DNA of 64,000 nt from assembly GCA_022539475.1 (NCBI GenBank), contig VCMS01000022.1, forward strand, positions 186,001 to 250,000, read 5' to 3'. Source of the DNA: Gracilaria domingensis. Its lineage: Eukaryota; Rhodophyta; Florideophyceae; Gracilariales; Gracilariaceae. The translations under genes were made by a program, and so were the position numbers. Below, in pieces: positions 40,581-51,059 of this stretch. The notes beneath the pieces were generated by a model. That model ran no database searches and was not told the DNA's origin. It saw only the letters and a list, made by a program, of their open reading frames with translations. Positions within the stretch are counted from its first letter, which is position 1. Each line of letters begins with the position of its first letter.

Positions 40581-41039
40581 ATGTCGGCCAAGCAAGTTCT
40601 GACTATGGTTACTGATGATGATACGGACCATTCTGGTGTTCCCCATATGCCTTCAACAGTGATAGAGCGCGAAGCTGAAGAGGTTGATAGTGATGCCGTT
40701 GCGAAGGAGGAGGCGGAAGCGGAGTCCGATACTGATTTCGAGGAGAGAATTGAGGCCGAAATTGCAGACTTCGAGCTCGTCTTGTATCGCCTGTTGTCCG
40801 GCGAAGCGAGGGAGGCTGCCAACCTTTACAAAGGTATCCGGGCTTTGCCGGCTTTGTTTGTGCGAGGTTTGGGCTTTGGTCTTACGCTCTCTGCCTTAGC
40901 GCGGCGCTCATCGCGCCGCGCTGCCGTTGTCGATAGGGTGCGCCTAGCGGCACGCGACACGGTCAGTGTCGCCAGCGCCCCTGTCGCCAAGAAACAGAAA
41001 ACAGGAGACGGGGCATCGAGCCAGTCAGTTGCGACTTGA
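40581..41039 (+). CDS. Unknown acidic/basic small protein
   Basis: A 152-residue ORF starting MSAKQVLTMV. The first 60 residues are acidic. A central segment looks helical (DFELVLYRLLSGEAREAANL, then ALPALFVRGLGFGLTLSALA), and the end is Arg-rich with a basic KKQKTG patch. I do not recognise it. A perfect 10-bp inverted repeat (AGCGCGGCGC at 40898-40907, GCGCCGCGCT at 40913-40922) sits inside the ORF and belongs to the same sequence family as the hairpin array just downstream. This suggests the C-terminal part has absorbed repeat DNA. It could be a decayed or lineage-specific gene. Confidence 0.4.
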   Translation: MSAKQVLTMVTDDDTDHSGVPHMPSTVIEREAEEVDSDAVAKEEAEAESDTDFEERIEAEIADFELVLYRLLSGEAREAANLYKGIRALPALFVRGLGFGLTLSALARRSSRRAAVVDRVRLAARDTVSVASAPVAKKQKTGDGASSQSVAT

Positions 41040-41159
41040 TTCTACCTGTGCTGAATGTTGAGGCTGCCGCGTGGCTTTGCTTCTTGCGCGATGCTTCTGC
41101 CTTTCCAATAAACTTCCCCTGCTTGCGGCGATATGCGGCGCCACCTCTCTTCTCCTTCT

Positions 41160-41452
41160 GTGCCGCGCGCTACGCGCGGCGTCTTTCATCACCGCCGCGC
41201 GACAGCGCGCGGCACTCTTCATTCCGCACCGCGCAGCGCTGCGCGGCGCTCTTCATTCTGCGCCGCACAGCTCTGCGCGGCGCTTCCCAACGCCCCGCGG
41301 GAGCGCGCGGCGCATTTCCTTCTACGCCGCGCGACAGCGCGTGGCGTACCTCATTCTGCGCCGCGCAGCGGTGCGCGGCGCCCGGCGGCTGTGGCGCGCG
41401 ATGATGCGCGACGCCTTCCTGAAGCGCCGCGCCACGCTGCGCGGCGCTCGGT
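41160..41452. repeat. Array of about nine GC-rich hairpin units
   Basis: Nine degenerate units of 30-35 bases. Each is an inverted repeat of the form (G)CGCCGCGC-N5-7-GCGCGGCG(C), followed by a spacer like TCTTCATTCT. Stems vary but compensate on both arms in several units, while the spacer is the most constant single-stranded part. Open frames through it are by-products of the composition. Confidence 0.8.
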
Positions 41453-41519
41453 GTGTTGGATGAGGGCAGCTTCTTGCCGTCGCCCTCATCTCTTCTTCCG
41501 CTGAGCTGGAAAAATTCTT

Positions 41520-41556
41520 GGGGGGGTGTCCCAGAGAATTCCTTGGACACCCCCCC
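41520..41556. repeat. G/C-tract hairpin
   Basis: GGGGGGGTGTCC at 41520-41531 is the exact reverse complement of GGACACCCCCCC at 41545-41556, with a 13-base loop. It lies 70 bases after the hairpin array. Confidence 0.8.
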
Positions 41557-42186
41557 CCGCAAACGCCACCACATGTTTCGTGCGCCATTGAGCGATAGGT
41601 GTACCACGACTGCAGTTGTAAAGCAGTCACATCATGGATGGGTGTACGTGTCGCGGGGGTCTGCACGATCAGACATGTTTGTCATTTCTACATGAGCTTC
41701 GTTATGTATACAGTCTTGTATTCAAAGAATTGTTCAAAACGTCAATCAGCATGATGAACTGCGCAATGCGGTTGATGTTGTTAAGCATCGTATGACAAAA
41801 ATGATTATCGCCAGCTGCTTCTCATCCATCACTTATGCTACTATCCGAATGATATTCAAGTAGGTATCAGCCATAGACATACAACGAAAATACATAACTT
41901 TTGCTTAATAGATGTATCTTCTAGTTTACTACTATTTCTTCCGAGAAATAGGGTAGTATACAGAAATATACCACGTCACAAAAACTCAGACTACAATAAA
42001 GAATATTTAGCACACTACAGTACGACAGTATGAGCATAAAAATTAGAAACAAGTAGAAATGAAAAGATCTATTCTATTAGTAGAAAAGTAAATCTTCTAA
42101 GAGATGACTCTGTATATAAGCAAAACATAGATGTCCGCCTTTGCTCGTTATCCGACAGAAAGCCCAAGCCCCATTTCTTCCTCACT
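41557..42186. other. Spacer between hairpin and transposase
   Basis: 630 bases that turn AT-rich toward the transposase, probably the 5' part of that element. No terminal inverted repeat was identified. Confidence 0.4.
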
Positions 42187-43469
42187 ATGCAACCAATCAC
42201 CCCCGAACATGCCTCAAAAAGCATAAATCTGCTTGCTGCTCAACGCCTAGAGCGGGAAGCCAATTTACAACAATTTTCGAATAAAATAGTTGTACAAGAC
42301 ACTGACGAAAAAAACGATTCAGACTGCCCTATCTACGATTCGTTTTATTTTCAGAATGGCTCGCAATCAATTTTGTTGATGACGAATTTTTCATCTATTG
42401 AGTTTTTAAAGCTCTGGGATGTAATCAATCGCCTTGAGAAAAAAGGCTGCAATTCTGGTCGCGGACGTCGCTTTACATTTTCCGAGAAAGATATTTTTTT
42501 CATGACCCTAACAACTCTTAAACATGGCGGAAAGTGGGACTTTCTTGGTCAGATGTTCAGTATCACCGGATCTACTTTTCAAAAATTTATAATAAAATTT
42601 ATAACAGCTGTAGCCGAAATTCTGTTCCATGAGTACGTCACGTTAAATGAAGGTCGTTGGACAATGAAAAAATTTTAAAGCACAATTTAGGCTTTCAAAA
42701 TTTTCCATTCTGTCGTTCGGCAACTGATGTCATGTTCAAGCAAGCCTTTCGCCCATCTGGGAGTTTAGAAGAAGGGAAAAAATACTACAGCGTGAAGCAA
42801 AAATTAAATGGATACAAATCGGAAGTGTTTGTTTTGTCAAATGGTTTAGCAATTTTTGTTATGCCGCATGCTCCCGGTGCTAACTCTGACATTAATTTTT
42901 TTCACAATAATATAGACGATGACAAGACGGCATTGAAGAAGCGAAACAATGAAGGTTTAAATTTTATGATCGATACGGGAGATCTAATTTTAAAGTATGA
43001 AAGTTCGTGGGGTGTTTTATTGGACAAAGGGTACCAGGGCGCAGCTGAAGCAGTGCGTGCCATTCATCCTAAGAAGAAACCGCAACGTGGACATTTAACT
43101 TTTGAAGAAGAACAACGAATTTCTAAGTTGTCATCTGATCGTGTTTTGGTTGAAAATTATTTTGGCCGATTAACTTAGCTTTGGAACGTTCTATGTTCCA
43201 AGTATCGTTGGAATGAAGCGGTATATGACTACATATTTTTATTTTGTGCTGCTCTGACAAATGCTCATATAATGGAAAATTCGCTCAGAGCCGCTGACGG
43301 AGAATTTTATAATAGAATTCGAAACCGGCTAATGTCTATTGGTGAAGAATCTTTGACGAAGCGCAAACTTTCTCAAAAGAAGTATCGCGCAAAACGGCAA
43401 AGGAAAATGGATGCGCATTTTAGGGCCTTCAGGTCCGATGATGAAAACATTGAACCGGGAAATATTTAA
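42187..43469 (+). pseudogene. Harbinger-like (DDE_Tnp_4 type) transposase, decayed
   Basis: The first frame (42187-42678) holds the helix-turn-helix-like region (FTFSEKDIFFMTLTTLKHGG, FSITGSTFQKFI). The catalytic region follows in another frame: first Asp in CRSATDVMF, KKYYSVKQKLNGYKSEVFV, second Asp in APGANSDINFF, then LLDKGYQGA, and the Glu in VLVENYFGRL. After that Glu the same frame is closed by a TAG at 43176-43178 but goes on as LWNVLCSKYRWNEAVYDY and a basic tail to 43469. The change of frame is a one-base shift near 42665, in an A6-T4 run. All three catalytic residues survive, so decay is recent or partly sequence error. The DNA is clearly more AT-rich than the host genes. Confidence 0.8.
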
Positions 43470-44265
43470 TGATTTGCGCAATATCTAAGTATTTAGGAGA
43501 TTTCAAAGTCTTTTGGTGAAGTAAACGTTATTTTCTTTCTTTTATAATGTGTGCTCTTCTACAAGCTGTCTTTCCTTTACTTTGTTACTGCTCATTGACC
43601 ACTAATAAGTTCTTTTTCTGTTATTCGCGCAAGCAGCCACTATTAGTAGGGAAGATCTATTTCAAACTGTCTCGTCACTGGAGGGTGATTATTCGTTAAA
43701 TTACTCTCGACGTCTTTTTGGACTTGCGACGCCATATGGCCCGCGATGAATCCTGCAGAGACTAACTGCGCAACGCAGCTAATGGTCCTTGACATTATTT
43801 GATTAGCAAAAGTAATTGTCTCTCATGAGTTTTAACCTTTCCGGCTCCACTGGAGCTGGAGCCGCTCCAGGTTCTTCCACTGGCCTCATGGTCTCCATGT
43901 CCGAAACCTACAGTATCTAACTGATAGCTGCTACAACAGACCCGATACAAACGCTACTCACAAGGTATAATCCAAAATGGAAATTTCCTTCGCACAATAT
44001 ATTGAGGAACACGTTGGGGTGTGAAAATATAGCCGTCCGCTCCTGCAAAATGTCCTTCTTACCTGACCTGGATAATCATTTATTCAGTAATCAAACGACT
44101 TCGCGCATATGCCAAGCCCGGCCTCTTTTTCAGATCTGGTACTCGACGAACACCTATTCTCTGCTGAACTCGATGGTCTTCAGCCCATCGATGAAAAATG
44201 ACAGAAGTTGCACAAAAACCAGATTGTCTCATATTTTCTGCACTTGCCGGGTTCAGTGGTATTAC
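43470..44265. other. Spacer between two transposons
   Basis: About 800 bases with no gene. A GC-rich patch near 43845-43885 repeats CTCCACTGGAGC/GGAGCCGCTCCAGG as small inverted repeats. The last 8 bases (44258-44265) are the left target duplication of the hAT-like element. Confidence 0.45.
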
Positions 44266-45093
44266 CAGGCCCGTACTTCTGACTGACTGACTACGGCATA
44301 AAATAACGTAGTCATGACTGACTACAAAAATATCGATATAGTCTAGTCAGATTAGTCATAAGCAATTGGAACCCCGTTTGATCTTCCCAGGGCATCGAAT
44401 GCACCGTGAGATGATCTTTATTAGACTCAGAACAAAGCATAACTCAAGTAAACATGATTTCAGTCATTAATACTCAAGGTCAGTAGTCGACGATGGCGAT
44501 GATTTTCATTGGAAGAAAGTGCTTTTCTTTCCCCCATCCACAACTTTTTTCTATAATCTTTCATTCTCCTAGACAGCTAAAACTCACAAAATGCTAAAAC
44601 AAAAAGCAGCGGTGACGCTCACAGGCCAATATCACGCACAAATTAGACAAAGAAAAGCCAGTTCATGTTGCACAAAGCGCACAAGTGACGCTGCAGCTAA
44701 ACAAGCATGCTCACAGTCTATTGCCTTTACAAAACCAGAACCAAAAGCGAAGAAGAAAAAGCAAGCGTTTCAAACAGTTTCCACGCCAGGACGTCTTTTT
44801 GGAGCCCCCGTGCAGCGCAGCTTTGTAAAATCGAAGTGAAGTTTACATTTCGTGTTCTGTGTGCGAACATGTTGGTTCTGTTAAAACTAATATGTTGACT
44901 TCGAACAACATTACAAACTACATTAACAGGCATAAGAATGTCTTCTAACAACGTTTAAATCTATGTCTGTCCAGTTTTCTTGCCTTTTTTCTTTGGTGAC
45001 TACTTGATGACTACTTCTGACCGACTTCGAGCGAAAACATATGACTTTTGACTTTGTACTTTGCAAAAGTAGTCAGTCAGAAATACGGGCCTG
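44266..45093. mobile_element. Non-autonomous hAT-like DNA transposon
   Basis: An 828-bp element with terminal inverted repeats. The left end is CAGGCCCGTACTTCTGACTG. The right end, read on the other strand, is CAGGCCCGTATTTCTGACTG. Both continue into ACTGACTAC-type sequence. It is flanked by a perfect 8-bp target duplication GGTATTAC at 44258-44265 and 45094-45101, the hAT signature. Subterminal GACTAC/GTAGTC motifs are repeated near both ends, as in transposase-binding regions. No transposase is encoded; an 82-codon ORF lies in the middle. Confidence 0.9.
44591..44839 (+). CDS. Small basic ORF inside the hAT-like element
   Basis: An 82-residue Lys/Gln/Ala-rich ORF starting MLKQKAAVTL. It has a KPEPKAKKKKQ nuclear-localisation-like stretch and ends PGRLFGAPVQRSFVKSK. 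It has no recognised domain. It may be a captured host fragment or chance coding. Confidence 0.3.
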   Translation: MLKQKAAVTLTGQYHAQIRQRKASSCCTKRTSDAAAKQACSQSIAFTKPEPKAKKKKQAFQTVSTPGRLFGAPVQRSFVKSK

Positions 45094-45625
45094 GGTATTA
45101 CCTCTTTTTGGTTTATTCCCCGTCTGTCAAAGAATTTGCTCTCTCACAACAACCAGAAAGTACCAGAACGTAAGAGGTTACCAATTGTTACGATACAAAT
45201 ACTTGTCAGTCGTTCGTAGGTAGAGCAGCGGGCTATCCCTGAAGCATCTCATCGTTCGGTGTGTCATGTGCGGTACTGCTGGGGGAAAACCACTGGCGCA
45301 AGCCTCCAAGCACCTAAACGATCGCTCACGTTAACGAAGATTCGAAAACGCGTCTGCTTCTCTGATGTGAGCACACCCAGGCTCCCAATCTGCGCCTCAG
45401 CCCCGGTACGTTGACTCTATAGTCCAGCATCTCCGTGATTGCTCCGGTAACCGTTGGCTTCTTCAATTGCGGCTTGTGGACGGGTGTCCCTATGAAAATC
45501 AATGATTAAAAATCGACAGCTTGAGTCCTTTACACCCATGGAACGGGGTGAAGTTAGATTTCGTGCAGATGCAGCCCTCGAGACCGGGATAATCTTTTGA
45601 GCTTGCGATACTGATGGTACCCTTC
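45094..45625. other. Intergenic region
   Basis: The first 8 bases are the right target duplication of the hAT-like element. The remaining ~520 bases before the PH-domain gene show nothing supportable. Confidence 0.45.
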
Positions 45626-46222
45626 TTACTCATACTCTTCAGTTCTGATAATAAATCCATAGTTACGTGGAAACTTTACAGAACCCTCCGCAGTAGACAG
45701 AATATCAGGTATTTGAGATGACTCCGTTGAACGAGAACCAATATACGAGAATGAAAGATCTCCCTCGCTGAGAGAATCATGATGGATGGATTGATTCTGC
45801 TCTTCACAGACGTATACTTGATACTGAGCTTCCATGGACTTGTTTGAAGCAGATAGCAGCGCTTTCTTCCATCTATTGGCGTCCCCCATAGATATGCACG
45901 ATACACAAAGTACTTCACCAGTGGCGAACTTGACTCTGAACGATCTGGGTCTAAACATGGGGCAAGCGTAGATTGTGGAACCTAGTACAGAGATTTTTCC
46001 TCCAGCGTGGGCCACGAATGGTTTGCAATTGTTGTGAAGAGTTAGTGCAGTGCCTCGGAGACGCATGTACGTAGTCTTCCGGCGAGCTAAGAAGGACTGA
46101 CGGACTTTAACATAACCCTGGCGATCATATTTCACAATCTTCCTTTTACCGCGCTGATAAGTTGCCGGAACAATCATGTTCGGGTGCACCTTGGTGCAGC
46201 GAGCTGTTTGAAGATGACTCAT
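45626..46222 (-). CDS. PH-domain-like protein
   Basis: A 198-residue protein from the Met at 46222 (MSHLQTARCTKV). The frame extends 59 codons further up to 46399 with Ser/Pro-rich, unconserved content. Residues about 35-130 look like a pleckstrin-homology domain: GYVKVRQSFLARRKTTYMRL as the first strands, ISVLGSTIYACPMF and SFRVKFATGEVLCVSC in the middle, and the diagnostic C-terminal helix with an invariant Trp (MGDANRWKKALLSAS). PH domains bind phosphoinositides or proteins at membranes. The tail is Ser-rich and acidic, ending FIIRTEEYE. The basic cluster RGKRKIVKYDRQ before the domain could aid lipid contact. Partners are unknown. Confidence 0.68.
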   Translation of the reverse strand: MSHLQTARCTKVHPNMIVPATYQRGKRKIVKYDRQGYVKVRQSFLARRKTTYMRLRGTALTLHNNCKPFVAHAGGKISVLGSTIYACPMFRPRSFRVKFATGEVLCVSCISMGDANRWKKALLSASNKSMEAQYQVYVCEEQNQSIHHDSLSEGDLSFSYIGSRSTESSQIPDILSTAEGSVKFPRNYGFIIRTEEYE

Positions 46223-47388
46223 GAAGATTTTTGATTTCAGCGATGGAGAGCAACTTGCGAACGAGGAGAGGGGTAATTGTGGAGCGGGGGGACGAGAACT
46301 GCTTCGATGTGAGACAGAGCGGCCACAATGGATGCACAAGTCGAATGAGAACAGAAAGGCTAGACGTCGTGGGGGTGGAGCGTAATAGAAGCAATCCAAA
46401 GGGCAGCCAGAACGTGAAAGCAGCGAAGCATCGCAGCAACGGAGACTCTTATTGACAAGTCAATTCACAGAACACTGCGCGCGCAAGGTGTGACCAATCC
46501 TTTGCATGTTGCATACCTCTTCGAATTAGATGTTGACTCAATGTAGAGCGTTGTTTTTGCACGTGCGTGAAGCTATGGTAGGAATGGGGCGATGCGGAAT
46601 TCGGCGCAGCGCGCAAGTGAAAGATGCGTGTGGACATGCTTTTCACGTACGGCGCATGACCTGCATCGCGTTCTCCTGGTGCAATGTGCCAAAATGCGAT
46701 GTGTTACGCAGGTACAGGTGACGGTTTCGGTACCCTAAACATCTCTCAATCATGCCATGTTTCCTTGACGGAAATAGTGGCGTATGAGAGGCGTCTTTTC
46801 GTGGTGTGCCATTCTGCCGACGAACTCGAGAGGGTGAGTGAAGAAATTCAGTAGCGAATGCGATCATCGTCGGTAGCGAAACGATCGCATTCGAAAACTT
46901 GTTGATGACTGCTTAGACTCTCCTTGTACAATTACAAAACCGCAGAGAGTACGGCATGGAAACTGATTGCAGTTTGTCTCTTCGGCTTTTCTAGGCTTCA
47001 TAACAACAACTTGGTCATCTTCCATAACACTGAAGTGGGAATGTTTCAGTCCTGGGGGCGGCAAGAATGTGTGAAGAGAGAGCGGAATAACGACGGTCAG
47101 CGGGATGAAGCCGCTCGGGGGAAGAGGTGTGGCGGAAATGAGGGCGAAAGCGTGGGAAAGTGTCATAGATGATGGGAGCGAAAGCATGCACTGCTTCACG
47201 TGATCAAGATACAGTACTCTGGGAATGCCCTTCCGCCAGTTTCGTTAGCAGCCGAACAGCAATGCAATTTCGTGTTCTTTTCAAAATCTTTGCCTCGCGC
47301 GGCATCATCCATGAACCAGCCCCGAGGGCGTCCCCGTCCGTCCCTTCCATGTTTCACCTCCCGCTGCACAAGAAGCTGCTTCTTCATC
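46223..47388. other. Divergent intergenic region
   Basis: About 1.2 kb between the PH-domain gene and the ubiquitin-like gene. Frames extend into it from both sides, but no conserved content is seen. No element stands out. Confidence 0.45.
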
Positions 47389-48510
47389 ATGGCCATGCTC
47401 CGTCTACGCTTTCGTTTCCCAGACGGGCGTCAAGTGACCTTAAATGACGTCCGTCCCACCGACACGTACGGCCTGCTTCTCAAGTCGCTTCAAACCGCCG
47501 CCTCACTCCCCACACGCCCCGACCGAGTGCTCATCGCCGGCCCGCCCCCGCGTCCAGTTCACGCCGACGACACTGCCGTGCTCGGCTCGATTTTCTCTTC
47601 GGGACAGACGCTGATTGTCGAGCCACCGAAACGAGGGGTGCGTCCGAGGAGACGCGCCCAGCGCGCGGCGGCCGCAGCGTCGAAGCAGACGAAAGGTGGC
47701 AGTGTGGTGGGCTTGCGCGATTTGCGTAGACAGACAGACGCTGTTGATAGTGGCGAGGAATGGACGCCGGATACGCAGCTGTCTGATGATGATGGTGACG
47801 ACGATGATGTGAAACCGGTTCGCACCGTCGGCAGGAAGAGATCTCGTGCTGCTAGTAGCGCTGCATCAGGGCGTGCCAAGACGGGCGGCGGCGTCGCTAA
47901 TGTCGCCACGTTGAGCAGCACCAAGAGAAGAAAAACGCGCAAGAAGGACGCTGGCGAGGTTATGGAGGCGCTTATGGGCGAGGATGCGCGCGGAATGCTT
48001 GGAGCCGAACTGGCGAAATCGGTGGCTGGTGACGGTAGTCAACTGGATGAGTGTGGAAAGTCGTTTCGAAACAGCTTGCAGAGCGCTTTACAAGATCGAC
48101 AAAGGGAGGCGGAAGGCGAACGACGCTATCAGGCATGGCTTGCAAAACGCTATGAAATCATTGATGCCGGAGGGCGTACGTTTAAGGTGCGGTATCGTGC
48201 TCTTGATGCGCGGACGTGGACGGAGGAAGCGGGAATGTTTAAGTTGCCTCGCGAGTTGTTGGCGGAGGCGTTTCGTGACGTGCTCAAGAATGAGGAGCAC
48301 CGGGAGGGGTTGCGCGTGCTTTCGATGGCGATTATGTCGCCAAGATCGTTTTGGAATATGGTTCGCTTGTTCGGAGAGGGGGTGGAGGAGGGATTAATGG
48401 GTCTGGTTCCGGAATCGGATTGGTCCTTCATCAAAACTAGACGCAGACGTTTATCGGAAAAGGCGAAGCGCAACTTGAAACAGTCGGCGGATGTCATCGA
48501 ACTTGAATGA
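47389..48510 (+). CDS. Ubiquitin-like-domain protein, probably nuclear
   Basis: A 373-residue protein from the Met at 47389 (MAMLRLRFRFPDGRQVTLND); the frame is open upstream without a conserved part. The first ~75 residues fit a ubiquitin-like/UBX-type fold similar to the N-terminus of OTU1/Yod1 deubiquitinases (RFRFPDGRQVTL, GLLLKSLQ, GQTLIVEPP). A basic/acidic linker with nuclear-localisation-like KRRKTRKKD follows. The C-terminal ~180 residues are a helical domain I cannot name (YQAWLAKRYEIIDAGGRTFK, RVLSMAIMSPRSFWNMVR, DWSFIKTRRRRLSEKAKR). No OTU catalytic Cys/His motif is visible, so it is not OTU1. A ubiquitin-pathway or chromatin role is only suggested. Confidence 0.65.
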   Translation: MAMLRLRFRFPDGRQVTLNDVRPTDTYGLLLKSLQTAASLPTRPDRVLIAGPPPRPVHADDTAVLGSIFSSGQTLIVEPPKRGVRPRRRAQRAAAAASKQTKGGSVVGLRDLRRQTDAVDSGEEWTPDTQLSDDDGDDDDVKPVRTVGRKRSRAASSAASGRAKTGGGVANVATLSSTKRRKTRKKDAGEVMEALMGEDARGMLGAELAKSVAGDGSQLDECGKSFRNSLQSALQDRQREAEGERRYQAWLAKRYEIIDAGGRTFKVRYRALDARTWTEEAGMFKLPRELLAEAFRDVLKNEEHREGLRVLSMAIMSPRSFWNMVRLFGEGVEEGLMGLVPESDWSFIKTRRRRLSEKAKRNLKQSADVIELE

Positions 48511-50614
<2,104 letters not shown>

Positions 50615-51059
50615 TTTGTCCATCCAGTTTCTTTTTGTAAACCGGAAATCTGCGTTGATAGGAGAAAGTATGTTGGATGTAGTTGTTTCTCAATGAAATC
50701 ATCCTGATGCTGCGCGAAAGACAATATGTACAACCCGGTGAAGCTCATTTTAGTCTACACTTTGTTCAAAACCAGGCTGGAGAGGTGCAAAGGTACAGCT
50801 ATATTTCAAAAGCATAAAACAGTCTTCACACGATGTGAAACAGCTGTGTGAAGTTCACAGACGTCTCAACTTTGTCCACACCGCTGACTTACTTATAACG
50901 CGACCATGATACGTAGAATTCGGCATTTGGAGGTTATCCTCATTGGGGCAAATGCCTTCTTCCCACGTGCTCTACCGTTGGCATGATCCTACATCAGGCA
51001 CAGACACATGCTGATATTCATCCCATGTAGTTTGCACTTGAGTATACTCGTTTTTGCGT
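50615..51059. other. Convergent 3' spacer
   Basis: 445 bases of 3' sequence between converging genes. Nothing else is seen. Confidence 0.45.

Noticed and set aside
41160-41452. CRISPR-like look of the regularly spaced repeats
   Set aside because: The constant part includes the spacer, units are 30-35 bases with no unique spacers, and the setting is a eukaryotic nuclear genome.
41036-41504. Overlapping plus-strand ORFs of about 120-130 codons
   Set aside because: They are by-products of the stop-poor GC hairpin array; all three frames stay open and the peptides are simple Ala/Arg repeats.
42650-42680. Programmed ribosomal frameshift in the transposase at the A6-T4 run
   Set aside because: The AAATTTT heptamer is not in the required phase and a TAG further down also interrupts the gene, so plain decay is simpler.
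45205-45290. Possible tRNA because of a GGTAGAGC-like stretch
   Set aside because: No matching acceptor stem or T-loop (GGTTCGA) follows.
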